Program-made: the position numbers and the translations under genes
Part shown: positions 36,770 through 46,124 of the stretch, piece by piece
Numbering within the stretch: position 1 is the first letter of the stretch
How the letters are laid out: every line of letters starts with the position of its first letter
The notes under the pieces: model-generated
Seen by the model: only the letters and a program-made list of their open reading frames with translations
What the model was told of the DNA's origin: nothing
Databases searched by the model: none
Source: an uncultured Planctomycetaceae bacterium
GTDB lineage: Bacteria > Planctomycetota > Planctomycetia > Pirellulales > UBA1268
DNA: 47,532 nucleotides
Assembly: GCA_903885565.1 (NCBI GenBank)
Contig: CAISJI010000173.1
Location: 1-47,532, forward strand
Reading direction: 5' to 3'

Positions 36770-37351
36770 CTAGGTCGAGAAGTAGGCCGGCTCATTGCCC
36801 GGCTTCCACTTGATGTTGCATCCCAGACTCGGGCGCTGCTCCGCAGGGAGCGGTTGTCCGGCCAGAAGCAGGTTCAGCGCTCCACGGAGATCCTCTCCGG
36901 TGACCGGAATCCCGTTTCCGGGGCGGCTGGCGTCGAGTTGACCGCGATAGGCCAGCTTCCCGCCGGCATCGAACAGGAAAAAATCGGGAGTGCAGGCGGC
37001 GTGGTAGGCATGCGCCACAGCTTGAGACTCGTCGTAGAGGTAGGGGAAGGGGTAGTCCCTGGCCTCCGCCTCGTGCACCATCTGCTCCGGCGAGTCGGCG
37101 GGATGCTTCGACACATCGTTGGAGCTGATCGCCGCAAATCCGATCCCCTGCGGCAGGTAATCGCGGCCGAGCACAGCCAACTGATCGGCGACATGCTTGA
37201 CGAAGGGGCAATGGTTGCAGATGAACATCACCACCGTTCCCTTGGGCCCGGCGGCGTCGCTCAGGCCCACCATGCGACCATCGACATTGGGCAGAGAAAA
37301 ATCGGGGGCCGAAGTGCCCAGCGGCAGCATCGTGCTGGGGGTGCGAACCAT
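36770..37351 (-). CDS. Thioredoxin-fold (AhpC/TSA-like) protein
   Basis: 193 residues from the ATG at 37351 (MVRTPSTMLPLGTSAPDFSLPNVDG) with GGAG about 10 nt upstream. The peroxiredoxin-like opening APDFSLPNVDG is followed by VVMFICNHCPFVKHVADQL, where Cys-Asn-His-Cys takes the place of the redox site (CxxC). This matches a thioredoxin-like family found widely in bacteria without a firm function. ISSNDVSKHPADSPE and TPDFFLFDAGGKLAYRGQLD are further typical pieces. There is no signal peptide. The likely role is thiol redox chemistry or peroxide reduction in the cytoplasm. Confidence 0.85.
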   Translation of the reverse strand: MVRTPSTMLPLGTSAPDFSLPNVDGRMVGLSDAAGPKGTVVMFICNHCPFVKHVADQLAVLGRDYLPQGIGFAAISSNDVSKHPADSPEQMVHEAEARDYPFPYLYDESQAVAHAYHAACTPDFFLFDAGGKLAYRGQLDASRPGNGIPVTGEDLRGALNLLLAGQPLPAEQRPSLGCNIKWKPGNEPAYFST

Positions 37352-37458
37352 CGGGAATGTTCTCCGCAAAGAGGGTCGGGGGCAGGTCGCTGAATTGTAG
37401 CCTTTTACGCCAGTCGCGGTGTTCTTCAGCAACCGCAAGCGGATCAGTCGGTGCGGCC

Positions 37459-38232
37459 TCACCGCTGCAGAAAAATGCGACGCGCATTGGCGGTGGTCGC
37501 CGCGGCGAGGTGCTCCAGCGGTTCGCCCCGGGCCAGCGCCAAGCATTCGGCGGTATGAATCACATGGGACGGCTCGTTGCGCTTCCCCCGCAGCGGCTCC
37601 GGCGAGAGAAACGGGCTGTCGGTTTCAATCAGCAGCCGGTCGAGAGGCACCGTCGCCGCCACCTCCCGCAGAGCGGCCGATGACCGAAAGGTTACCATGC
37701 CGGCGAACCCCAGATGGCATCCCAGAGCTACCGCCTCGGCTGCCTCCGCTACGCTGCCAGTGAAGGCGTGCAGGATCGCCGCAACGGGGCCACGCCGAAC
37801 GGCCTCGCTGAGCATCTGGAGCACATCGCTGAGACTGTCGCGGGTGTGCACCACCAGCGGCAGGCTGTGGGCCTGAGCCAAGCGGATGTGTCGGTCGAAA
37901 AAATCGCGCTGCACTTCCGGAGCGGCGTGGTCGCGATACCAATCAAGGCCCGTCTCGCCGACGGCTGCCACTCGGCCGGACCCGACCAGCTGCTCGATGC
38001 GGTCCCATTCGCCGGCCACAATCTCCTGAACGTCGTTGGGATGGATTCCCGCGGCGGCGACGATACCCGGCTCGCGAGCCGCCAGTGCCGCAGCCGCCTC
38101 ACTGTCGGCTGCCCGCGTTCCAATCACGGCCATGCCGACGACGCCCGCTTCTCTCGCCCGCTCCAGCACCGCCGGAAGCTCCGCGCCAAACCGCATCGGA
38201 TCGAGATGGCAATGGCTGTCGAAATATTCCAT
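37459..38232 (-). CDS. tatD: TatD-family metal-dependent DNase
   Basis: 257 residues from the ATG at 38232 (MEYFDSHCHLDP), with GAGG 6 nt upstream; the frame is open further upstream but without family similarity. Metal ligands are visible: His7 and His9 in DSHCHLD, the Glu in AAVGETGLDWYRD, His in LVVHTRDS, His in ILHAFTGS and Asp in LLIETDSPFL. TatD/YcfH proteins are nucleases of the TIM-barrel amidohydrolase superfamily acting in DNA repair or degradation. The C-terminus RGKRNEPSHV is also conserved. It is on the same strand as the thioredoxin-fold gene and the unknown gene at 38297. Confidence 0.92.
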   Translation of the reverse strand: MEYFDSHCHLDPMRFGAELPAVLERAREAGVVGMAVIGTRAADSEAAAALAAREPGIVAAAGIHPNDVQEIVAGEWDRIEQLVGSGRVAAVGETGLDWYRDHAAPEVQRDFFDRHIRLAQAHSLPLVVHTRDSLSDVLQMLSEAVRRGPVAAILHAFTGSVAEAAEAVALGCHLGFAGMVTFRSSAALREVAATVPLDRLLIETDSPFLSPEPLRGKRNEPSHVIHTAECLALARGEPLEHLAAATTANARRIFLQR

Positions 38233-38296
38233 CAGTTGCCTCGACCGGCTTGCAGGCCGCCCTTGTCGCGGGGGATGGCGAGCTTGGGTGCGTCTC

Positions 38297-38743
38297 TCAG
38301 GAAACGGCGGAAGCGGGGGGCACTGCCCCGGCCGAGCCCCGGGCCATGTCTTCAAAGATGTCGCTGTGAAGCAGAGTGGTCTGCCGCGCATCAGCCAGCA
38401 GGTCGTGGGCATTTCGATCCTGCCGACTGACATCCATCAAATGCTCAATCTCCACCACCTGGCGCCGCAGGGCGCCAAGAATCCGCGGCAGCAGGGAATG
38501 CAGGTCGAGGTCGTGCAGCGCGGTGAAGGCAATCGGATAGATCGGCCGCGGGGGAGTGACATGCCGCTCCACCAGCAGCGTTCCAGCGCGCTCCACGATG
38601 CTGCGCTGGTCGCCCACACAATCGGCCAGGGCCAACTTGATCTGCTCCGCGCCGGGGTAGGACCAGATTCCGGAATCGGAGATGTAGGCCGGCAGCGAGG
38701 AGCCGAGCAGATCGATCAGACGGGAAAGAACGGAATTGGTCAT
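38297..38743 (-). CDS. Unknown protein between the nuo genes and tatD
   Basis: 148 residues from the ATG at 38743 (MTNSVLSRLIDLLGSSLP); an ATG at 38773 is also in frame and neither has a clear ribosome site. It looks mostly helical (AEQIKLALADCVGDQRSIVERAGTLL, RILGALRRQVVEIEHLMD) with no membrane segment or motif I know. It is co-oriented with nuoN (80 bp upstream) and tatD (64 bp downstream), so it may be part of either transcript. Confidence 0.6.
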   Translation of the reverse strand: MTNSVLSRLIDLLGSSLPAYISDSGIWSYPGAEQIKLALADCVGDQRSIVERAGTLLVERHVTPPRPIYPIAFTALHDLDLHSLLPRILGALRRQVVEIEHLMDVSRQDRNAHDLLADARQTTLLHSDIFEDMARGSAGAVPPASAVS

Positions 38744-38822
38744 GGCGGCTTTGGAGCGGGAGTTCCCCGGCATGCACGCCGGGGCGGGGGGAAGGCTGGG
38801 CGACCGGGGTCAAGAGTGTCTG

Positions 38823-40511
38823 TCAGGAGGCAAATGCCCCCGCCAGTTGGGCACACGCATACAGACCAGACCAAAAAATGCCGAGCATCACCACCGGCAC
38901 CGCCAGTGCCGTCACAATGGCACCCGGAAACGAGACCAGCGAAAGGGCTTCACCAGGACGGTCGGCTGGCAGTGGATCGAACGTCATCACCTTGAGAACT
39001 CGGAGATAGTAGTACAGGCTGAAGACAGTATTCAGCCCGCCGACCACCAGCAGCACGAGCATGAGTGGGCGCTCAGCAGAGAGGGAGATCGCCTCCACGA
39101 GTGCAGAAAAAATCAGGAATTTCGACCAAAAACCAGCCAGCGGTGGCAGGCCGATCAGGCTCACGAGCACCACGCCGGTCGCCACCACGATGCCAGGACT
39201 GGTGCGGATAAGTCCTGCATAGGAGGCAATTTCCTCGCTTCGCAGGGCATTGCGCAGGAAGGCCACAATCGCGAAGGCCCCGAGGTTCATAAAGAGATAG
39301 GTGGCCAGATAAAAGGCCACGGCACTAACAGCCGTTCTGGCTGAGGCAGGATGGCTGCCGGAGAGCGCCACCGCCGCAGCCACGCCCATCAACAGATACC
39401 CGGCGTGGGCGATCGTGGAATAGGCGAGCAGACGTTTCATATTGTTTTGCCCGTAGGCTGCGAGATTACCCAACGTGCAGGTGAGGGCTGCCATCAAGCC
39501 AATCGTTGCCACCATAAAGTGGCGGGCATCACCAAGGAGGGCTCCTTGCAGGGCAGCGGCCTGCCCTGCCAAAGCGGAGCTCGAGTCGGCGCCAGGAAGA
39601 ACCGCCACAGGCATACCCAAACCAAAGGCGATCCGCAGCAACAACGCCACCGCAGCCGTCTTGCTGGCCACGGAGAGAAAACCACCCACCTCAGCGGCGG
39701 CGCCCTCGAAAACGTCCGGACACCAAAAATGGAACGGCACGGCGGAGAGCTTGAAAGCGAGCCCCACCGCCAGCATCAGACCGCCGAGAACCAGCACCAT
39801 CTCCACGCCCCCCAGATTGCCGGCAGGAATTGCGCCAGCCAGCCCGGCCAACTGCCGGGCCATCGTGGGGAGGTGACAACTCCCCAGCAAGCCCGCCAGG
39901 AGGCTCATCCCGTAGAGCATGATGCCAGAAGCCCCGGCACCATAGACGGCATACTTGATGGCGGCCTCAGAACTGGCCCGCCGCCCCTTGAGCAGGCCCG
40001 CCAGGGCATAGGAAGGAACGCTCGCCATCTCCACCGCCATAAACACCATCAGCAGGTGGTTGGCGGAGGCCATCAGACACATGCCGAGCGTGGCCCCCAG
40101 CACGAGCGTGTAAAAATCGGCTCCGTCTTCGCGGTCGGGAATCCCCGATACCTTGGTAAACGGAATATAGAGCACCAGAAAAGCCATCAGCAGAAGGCGG
40201 ATGTAGGCCGTCAGCGAGTCGAATACGAGCAATCCGGTGAAAATTTCCTGTCGCGACGCGAGGGCATCACCACCGAGCCAGCCAGGGAGTCCGCGTAGAT
40301 CGCTCCACGCGTAAAACAGCGCGAAGGCAGCGCCTCCAAGTGCCACCCAAGCCGAGTCGAGCATTTTCAGCACCGGCAGCATCCGGCACAAAAGCAGCAG
40401 CACAACGGTGACCGCCAGACACAACTCGGGGCGGAACAACGGCAACGACAACGCCAGCGTGTCGTGCAGCGATCGAGAGACGATGGAGCCGAGATCGGAA
40501 ACGGAGTTCAC
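38823..40511 (-). CDS. nuoN: NADH-quinone oxidoreductase subunit N
   Basis: 562 residues, a proton-pumping antiporter-like subunit of complex I in the inner membrane. It starts at a GTG (40511) with GGAAG 7 nt upstream. About 14 hydrophobic segments are seen. The pump core includes MAVEMASVPSYALAGLLKG (with the conserved Glu), AFKLSAVPFHFWCPDVFEGA (conserved Lys) and LAYSTIAHAGYLLMG. It is longer than E. coli NuoN (about 485). It is last in the minus-strand order H-J-K-L-M-N. Confidence 0.95.
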   Translation of the reverse strand: MNSVSDLGSIVSRSLHDTLALSLPLFRPELCLAVTVVLLLLCRMLPVLKMLDSAWVALGGAAFALFYAWSDLRGLPGWLGGDALASRQEIFTGLLVFDSLTAYIRLLLMAFLVLYIPFTKVSGIPDREDGADFYTLVLGATLGMCLMASANHLLMVFMAVEMASVPSYALAGLLKGRRASSEAAIKYAVYGAGASGIMLYGMSLLAGLLGSCHLPTMARQLAGLAGAIPAGNLGGVEMVLVLGGLMLAVGLAFKLSAVPFHFWCPDVFEGAAAEVGGFLSVASKTAAVALLLRIAFGLGMPVAVLPGADSSSALAGQAAALQGALLGDARHFMVATIGLMAALTCTLGNLAAYGQNNMKRLLAYSTIAHAGYLLMGVAAAVALSGSHPASARTAVSAVAFYLATYLFMNLGAFAIVAFLRNALRSEEIASYAGLIRTSPGIVVATGVVLVSLIGLPPLAGFWSKFLIFSALVEAISLSAERPLMLVLLVVGGLNTVFSLYYYLRVLKVMTFDPLPADRPGEALSLVSFPGAIVTALAVPVVMLGIFWSGLYACAQLAGAFAS

Positions 40512-40542
40512 GTCTTATCTTCCGGTGGGGTGGGCGGGAAAA

Positions 40543-42375
40543 CTACCGTTGGCCGATAGGGAGAGGGGCGTCAGCCGCCGCCAGAACGCCGGCGGCATCT
40601 TTCGCCTCGGAAGCCGCCGTGGCGGGCAGCGGCTGGCGACCGGCGTCATGAACCGTGCGTGTCCATTCGGCCAGCGTTTCCACCTGCCGGTTGACCGACG
40701 GTGTCACGTAATTGAACAACAGTTGCGGCGCCACGCCGAAGAGGATCGCGAAGAACACAAGCGGCGTCGCGATTGCCAGTTCACGGGGCGTAATCGGGGT
40801 GAGATGGTCGCCATGGGGCCCCTTGTATTCAGCCCCCAGATAGACCCGCTGGATGGCCCACAGAATGTAGGCCGCCGTCAGAATGACGGTGAATGCCGAG
40901 CATACGGCAAGCCCCCGACTGTAGTTCCAGCTCGACAGGGTGACCAACACTTCGCCAATGAAGCCGCACAGTCCGGGCAACCCAAGACCCGCGAAAAAGA
41001 GCGCCATCGCCAAGCCGCTGTAGACCGGCATCCGGCTGAAAATACCGCCAAATTCCTCAAGGTTGCGGTGATGGACGCGGTCGTACAGCACACCCACCAT
41101 AAAGAACATGCCGGCAGAGCTGATGCCGTGGGCGAGCATCTGAAACATCGCCCCGTTCACCCCCTGCGCCCAGGCGTCCCAGCGGTATTCCTGGCCTGAA
41201 ACAGCACTCCACACGCCGAGCCCCAGCATCACGTAGCCCATATGGCTGACGGAGCTGTAGGCCACCATGCGTTTGAAATCCTTCTGGGCAAGTGCCGCGA
41301 ATGCACCGTACACCATCGAAACCACACCCAGCCCGCACACCAGCCAAGCCAGCGCCAGCCCGGCTCCCGGGCAGATCGGATAGCAGATTCTGAGAATGCC
41401 GTAACCGCCGAGCTTCAGCAACACTCCGGCCAGAATCATGGAGATCGGCGTCGGGGCTTCAACGTGCGCATCGGGCAGCCACGTATGCACGGGGAATACG
41501 GGCACCTTAATGACAAACCCGATCAGCAGCAGGAGAAACGCCCACATCTCCAGCGACATGCCCCACAGTTGCGTGGCGGCAAACGGCGACACGGGGAGCT
41601 GCCCGATCTGGGACAGCGCCATGATGTTGAAGGTGTGGATCGGGGCCTGGGCCGAATGGACGGCAGCCAGAGCCGCCGTGCGGGCCGCGCCTTCCAGCAC
41701 CGGGCTGACCACGTGCGAAGCCAGCAGCTGCTCATCGGAGAGCACCCGGAGGTCGCTGCTGTAATAGAGCATCAGGATCGCCAGAAGCATCAGCACGCTC
41801 CCCAGCAGCGTGTAGAGAAAAAACTTGATGGCGGCATATTCACGCCGCGGGCCACCCCAGATGCCGATGAGGAAGTACATCGGCAGGAGCATCACCTCCC
41901 AAAACACGTAGAACAGCATGAAGTCGAGCGACACAAACACTCCCAGCATGCCGGTTACCAGCAGGAGGAAGAGCACGAAGTAGGCTTTCACGTTCTTCGT
42001 GATCGGCCAACTCGCAGCGGCCGCCAGCATCGAGAGGAAGGTGGTGAGCACCACCAGCGGCATGCTGATGCCGTCCACGCCGAGCAGATATTCAATGCCG
42101 AAGGCCGGGATCCACGCCCGCTTGACAACATCCTGCATGCCCGGCTCACCCACGACAAACTGACCAGGTCCCGTTGCCCCAAACAGCCCGGGCACCGCCA
42201 TCCACAGCGAGAGCAGGAAGACAACTGCCATAGTCAGCAGCGCAATCCACCGCACCGACTCCTCCTTCCCCTTGGGCAGGATCGGCAGGGAGAGAAACGC
42301 AGCGACCAGCGCCGGCAGGAACACGATGATCGACAGAGGCCAGAAGGCGGGCTGTGTCAGCGACTCAGGGGTCAT
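40543..42375 (-). CDS. nuoM: NADH-quinone oxidoreductase subunit M
   Basis: 610 residues, antiporter-like subunit of complex I. Conserved pieces: FYVFWEVMLLPMYFLIGIWGG (with key Glu), FVIKVPVFPVHTWLPDAHVEAPT (Lys), MVAYSSVSHMGYVMLG and GLGLPGLCGFIGE. A loop of about 60 residues (LSDEQLLASHVVSPVLEGAA to SPFAATQLWG) is longer than in E. coli NuoM (509 residues). The C-terminal ~50 residues are soluble and Ala-rich. It lies 82 bp after nuoL and 31 bp before nuoN. Confidence 0.96.
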   Translation of the reverse strand: MTPESLTQPAFWPLSIIVFLPALVAAFLSLPILPKGKEESVRWIALLTMAVVFLLSLWMAVPGLFGATGPGQFVVGEPGMQDVVKRAWIPAFGIEYLLGVDGISMPLVVLTTFLSMLAAAASWPITKNVKAYFVLFLLLVTGMLGVFVSLDFMLFYVFWEVMLLPMYFLIGIWGGPRREYAAIKFFLYTLLGSVLMLLAILMLYYSSDLRVLSDEQLLASHVVSPVLEGAARTAALAAVHSAQAPIHTFNIMALSQIGQLPVSPFAATQLWGMSLEMWAFLLLLIGFVIKVPVFPVHTWLPDAHVEAPTPISMILAGVLLKLGGYGILRICYPICPGAGLALAWLVCGLGVVSMVYGAFAALAQKDFKRMVAYSSVSHMGYVMLGLGVWSAVSGQEYRWDAWAQGVNGAMFQMLAHGISSAGMFFMVGVLYDRVHHRNLEEFGGIFSRMPVYSGLAMALFFAGLGLPGLCGFIGEVLVTLSSWNYSRGLAVCSAFTVILTAAYILWAIQRVYLGAEYKGPHGDHLTPITPRELAIATPLVFFAILFGVAPQLLFNYVTPSVNRQVETLAEWTRTVHDAGRQPLPATAASEAKDAAGVLAAADAPLPIGQR

Positions 42376-42456
42376 GGAAACGTCCGTCGGGGTGGTTTCG
42401 GTGAAAGGTGTGGCAAAAACCGGGTTGGGTGGGAACCAAAAATGATCGGGCGCTGG

Positions 42457-44904
42457 TCAGCCGGCAAATGAGTTTCTCAGCAGCAGACTTGCAAGCACAA
42501 ACAGCGCCACGGTGCCCATGACGATAAACATCACGTACTGGCGCAGATGGCCTGTCTGCAGCTTCTTGAGCTCGAGTCCGGTATTCCACGTGGCGTTGGC
42601 CGTCGCGTTGACGAGCCCATCCACAATCGTGCGGTCGATCCAGGCGTCGATCCCGGCCACCTGCCGGGCTGCCCAGGCGACGCCGTCGATGAAGCGGTCG
42701 ATCACGCCCCGATCGGTGTTGCTGGCGAGACTGGCCACAGCCAGCACCGGGCTCACAAACAGGGCGTGGTAGATCTCATCGAAGTACCAGCGGTTGGAGA
42801 GCAGCGTATAGAGCGGCCGGAACATCGCGGCCACCATGCCTGGGGAGATCAGCTTCCAGACATACATCAAGGCCGCCAGCAACACGCCGGCAGCGGCAGT
42901 CAAAAAGGCTGTCATCGTGGCGGTGATGTGAATGGCCCCCACGTGGCTTTCGTGTTCGGCCGGAATCCTCAGCGTGCTGAAGAAGTACCCTGCTCCACCC
43001 ACATCGGTGCCCGCGGGGCGGGCCTGCTCCAGCAGATTGGCAATCCCGAAGCCCCCTGGCAACGTCCAGCCCGCCACGACCGCCATCACCGCCAGCGCGA
43101 TCAGCGGAGCGACCATCACCTGCGGCGATTCGTGGGCATGCTCAGCGATGTGGTGATCGCGGGGCGAGCCGGCAAATGTCATGAACCAGAGGCGGAACAT
43201 ATAGAAGGCGGTCAGGAGCGCTCCACCAGCCACGGCCCAGTAGAGAATCGAGTGGGCCGGATTGGCCTGAGAAAAGGAAAGCGCCTGCGCCAGGATCGAA
43301 TCCTTCGAGTAATAGCCGCTGGTGCCGATCACAAAGGGAATGCCGGCCCCAATGATCGCCAGGCAGCCCACGAGCATCGTGCCCGCCGTCCAGGGCATCA
43401 CCTTGGCGAGCCCGCCCATTTTCCGCATGTCGTTGGTGTGGCAGGCGTGGATAACCGATCCCGAGCAGAGAAACAGCAGGCTCTTGAAGAAGGCATGCGT
43501 GACAAGATGAAACAGGCCCGCCAGCCACCCGCCCACGCCCAGGGCCAGCATCATATAGCCGAGTTGGCTGACCGTGGAATACGCCAACACCCGCTTGATG
43601 TCGTTGGCCACCAGCGCGATGGTCGCTGAGATGAACAGCGTAATCGCTCCAACGTAGGCAATGACCAACAGCACATCGGGGGTGAGCACCGGATAAAAAC
43701 GCCCCACGAGATAGACACCCGCTGCCACCATCGTTGCCGAGTGCACCAGCGCCGAAACCGGCGTCGGCCCCTCCATGGCATCGGGCAGCCAGACAAACAG
43801 TGGGAATTGCGCGCTTTTCCCGACACACCCGCAGAAAATACCGATGCCTGCCACAAACAGCAGCCACTGGCCAACCCCCAGGTTCCGCCATCCGTCGATC
43901 TTTCCGGCAACTTCATGCACCCCCGCTGCCGGATCATCGGAATGGGCGCGGGCGATGCGGCCCACATCGTCGGCAGCGGCGAAAGCAACCATGCCGTCGG
44001 GCACCTGCAGGGCATGGCCCGTCGCCGCCGGACGAACGAGGCTGAACAAGCCCGGCTGTTGTTCCCCCTGCACAGAGTGGTCGGCGAAATGCAACGTCCC
44101 CAAAGCTCCCCAGAGGGCCATCAGGCCGATCAGCATGCCAAAGTCGCCGATGCGGTTGACGATAAAGGCCTTATTGGCGGCGGTCGAGGCACTTTGCCGC
44201 TCGAAATAGAAGCCAATCAAAAACCAGGAACAGATGCCGACCAACTCCCAAAAGATGAAAACCATCGCCAGATTCCCGGCAATCACGATGCCGAGCATCG
44301 AGAAGCAGAACAGCGAAAGGGCCTGAAAAAACCTACAGAAACGCCCCGGGCGATGGAGGTGGTGGCCGTCGGCCAGATGCACTTCGTGGTCGGTGACATC
44401 ATGCAGTTCGTCGTGCATGTACCCGGAGGCATAAATGTGAATGCAGGTGGCGATGAATGTGATCATCACGAACATCAGCACGGTCAGGGCATCGATATAC
44501 CAGCCGATTGAAAGCTTGAGTCGCCCGCCCTGATAGAGGGTGTACCAATCGCCGGAATAGGCTGTTGGGGAGTGGCCGGCGTGCGTTGCATTTCCATGCT
44601 CATCAGCATGGGCATCGGCATCAGCAAGGGCCACGGTGCGAAAGGGGTTGGCAGACGCAGCAGCGGCATGGGACGAACCGTGGCCACCATGGTCCACAGC
44701 CTGCACGGGGTGGTGGGCCAGCCAGAAGACAAATGCCGCCAGCGAGAGCACGAACGAAGTGGCGATGGCGGCCGTGGCGACCCAGGCTGCATTCCGGCCG
44801 TGAGGCCCCATGCGGGGACCGAAAAACAGAATGGCCACGAACGACGCCAGTGGCGTCAGCCACGCGAGGCCAAGCAGCATCGGGAGGAGCGATTCCAGAT
44901 CCAT
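42457..44904 (-). CDS. nuoL: NADH-quinone oxidoreductase subunit L, with His-rich insertions
   Basis: 815 residues, the distal antiporter-like subunit of complex I; E. coli NuoL has about 613. The ATG at 44904 follows AGGA. The core is normal: IFWELVGICSWFLIGFYFE, CVGKSAQFPLFVWLPDAMEGPTPVSAL, LAYSTVSQLGYMML and the long lateral helix near the C-terminus. Extra length comes from loops: residues ~64-111 (HHPVQAVDHGGHGSSHAAA and HGNATHAGHSP), ~164-185 (HDELHDVTDHEVHLADGHHL) and a ~70-residue insertion near 272-342. The first two are very rich in His and Asp. Metal binding is a guess. Confidence 0.95.
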   Translation of the reverse strand: MDLESLLPMLLGLAWLTPLASFVAILFFGPRMGPHGRNAAWVATAAIATSFVLSLAAFVFWLAHHPVQAVDHGGHGSSHAAAASANPFRTVALADADAHADEHGNATHAGHSPTAYSGDWYTLYQGGRLKLSIGWYIDALTVLMFVMITFIATCIHIYASGYMHDELHDVTDHEVHLADGHHLHRPGRFCRFFQALSLFCFSMLGIVIAGNLAMVFIFWELVGICSWFLIGFYFERQSASTAANKAFIVNRIGDFGMLIGLMALWGALGTLHFADHSVQGEQQPGLFSLVRPAATGHALQVPDGMVAFAAADDVGRIARAHSDDPAAGVHEVAGKIDGWRNLGVGQWLLFVAGIGIFCGCVGKSAQFPLFVWLPDAMEGPTPVSALVHSATMVAAGVYLVGRFYPVLTPDVLLVIAYVGAITLFISATIALVANDIKRVLAYSTVSQLGYMMLALGVGGWLAGLFHLVTHAFFKSLLFLCSGSVIHACHTNDMRKMGGLAKVMPWTAGTMLVGCLAIIGAGIPFVIGTSGYYSKDSILAQALSFSQANPAHSILYWAVAGGALLTAFYMFRLWFMTFAGSPRDHHIAEHAHESPQVMVAPLIALAVMAVVAGWTLPGGFGIANLLEQARPAGTDVGGAGYFFSTLRIPAEHESHVGAIHITATMTAFLTAAAGVLLAALMYVWKLISPGMVAAMFRPLYTLLSNRWYFDEIYHALFVSPVLAVASLASNTDRGVIDRFIDGVAWAARQVAGIDAWIDRTIVDGLVNATANATWNTGLELKKLQTGHLRQYVMFIVMGTVALFVLASLLLRNSFAG

Positions 44905-44976
44905 GGGATTCCTGTGTCGCGGAAAGTACGGCGGTGCCGAAAAGGGAGGGAGGGGGCGAAACAGTCGCCGAGTGCG

Positions 44977-45363
44977 TCAGCCCTTCAGATCGTCGGCCCG
45001 GTCGATGTCGACGGTGGAATGGTTGTTGTAAAAGTTGAGCGTGATGGCCAGCGCCACGGCGGCTTCGGCCGCGGCCAACAGAATGACAAACAGGGCGATC
45101 ACCTGCCCGTCGAGCCCGAGCGTGGCGGATCCGGCGCCACGCAGGTAGGGGGATGAAAAGGCGACGAAGTTGAGATTGGCGCCGTTGAGGACCAGTTCGA
45201 TTCCCATCAGCACCCCGAGGGCATTGCGTTTGAGCGCCATGCAAACCACCCCGGCGGTGAACAGAATCGCCCCGACGATCAGATAATGGACGACGCCGAC
45301 AGGCTCTGTCAGGGGCCCAGTCGCGAAGAGACAGCACCCTGCAGAAAGCGAGACGATATTCAT
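44977..45363 (-). CDS. nuoK: NADH-quinone oxidoreductase subunit K
   Basis: 128 residues with three TM segments; E. coli NuoK has 100. The core reads HYLIVGAILFTAGVVCMALKRNALGVLMGIELVLNGANLNFVAF, with the conserved membrane Glu in GIELVLNGANL. LFVILLAAAEAAVALAI carries the second one. The start overlaps the nuoJ stop as ATGA, so translation is coupled. An N-terminal ~20-residue extension and a C-terminal charged tail account for the extra length. Confidence 0.95.
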   Translation of the reverse strand: MNIVSLSAGCCLFATGPLTEPVGVVHYLIVGAILFTAGVVCMALKRNALGVLMGIELVLNGANLNFVAFSSPYLRGAGSATLGLDGQVIALFVILLAAAEAAVALAITLNFYNNHSTVDIDRADDLKG

Positions 45364-46124
45364 TTGCTACCTCCTGAAACCAGCGCCGAGGCCGATCCAG
45401 ACCGGGGAGGCAAAGCCGCCGGGAGTTCCACCCGCGTGCTGCCTTCCACCACCGAAACCGCCGACGCGGCCGCATCGATTGGACGGGGCGTCCGCCGGCG
45501 TTTCGCCCTGGCCAGATAAGCGGCCCCCACCAGCACCACCAGTAAATGGATCGACACGATCTCAAAGGGCAACAGATATCCATTGGCAACAGCACCGGTG
45601 GCCGCCCCTGCAGCCGGGCCATCCACCCGCATCCCCAACAGCGCCATGCCCAGTGGCGTGGCGGTGGGGGCAGTGACCTCACTCAGCCCGGGCCGCTGCC
45701 ACGAGTCGACAGACAGTGCGGCAGCCAGCAACACAACCAAAAGCGACGATCCGGCCAGCCCCGCCAAGGCCCGATCGGCCGCCGAAGGCTTGATGGAAAC
45801 GAAGGGCGCCTGTGCCGTCAGCATCACCCCAAACACCAGCAGCACCAGCGTGCCGCCGACATAGATCATCAACTGCATCGCACCGATGAATTCGGCCCCG
45901 GCGAGAAAAAACAGCCCCGCCGTGGCCGCCAGCGAAAACACCAGATAGAGGGCCATCCGCACGACGTTATCCGCCAGCACAACACCCACGGCAAAGATGC
46001 TCGCCAACGACGCAAACAGCAGAAACAGGACCGAATGCCAATTGATGGCGGCCAGCGGCAAGCCGGCCGCAAGGACCGGCGCCATCACCATGCCGCTCAG
46101 GCTGATCATCGACTCATTTCCCAT
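45360..46124 (-). CDS. nuoJ: NADH-quinone oxidoreductase subunit J
   Basis: 254 residues, with the usual five-TM core (FLLFASLASIFAVGVVLADN, ALYLVFSLAATAGLFFLAGAEFIGAMQLMIYVGGTLVLLVFGVML). The family normally has 165-185 residues; extra parts are an N-terminal ~25 residues and a ~60-residue C-terminal soluble tail. The ATG at 46124 shares a base with the nuoH stop (TGATG), so it is directly coupled to nuoH. That leaves no room for nuoI, which usually sits between nuoH and nuoJ. Confidence 0.93.
   Translation of the reverse strand: MGNESMISLSGMVMAPVLAAGLPLAAINWHSVLFLLFASLASIFAVGVVLADNVVRMALYLVFSLAATAGLFFLAGAEFIGAMQLMIYVGGTLVLLVFGVMLTAQAPFVSIKPSAADRALAGLAGSSLLVVLLAAALSVDSWQRPGLSEVTAPTATPLGMALLGMRVDGPAAGAATGAVANGYLLPFEIVSIHLLVVLVGAAYLARAKRRRTPRPIDAAASAVSVVEGSTRVELPAALPPRSGSASALVSGGSK

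Noticed and set aside
41242..42471. Plus-strand frame of 409 residues opposite nuoM
   Set aside because: His/Arg/Gln-rich composition is what the reverse of a membrane-protein gene gives; no motif.
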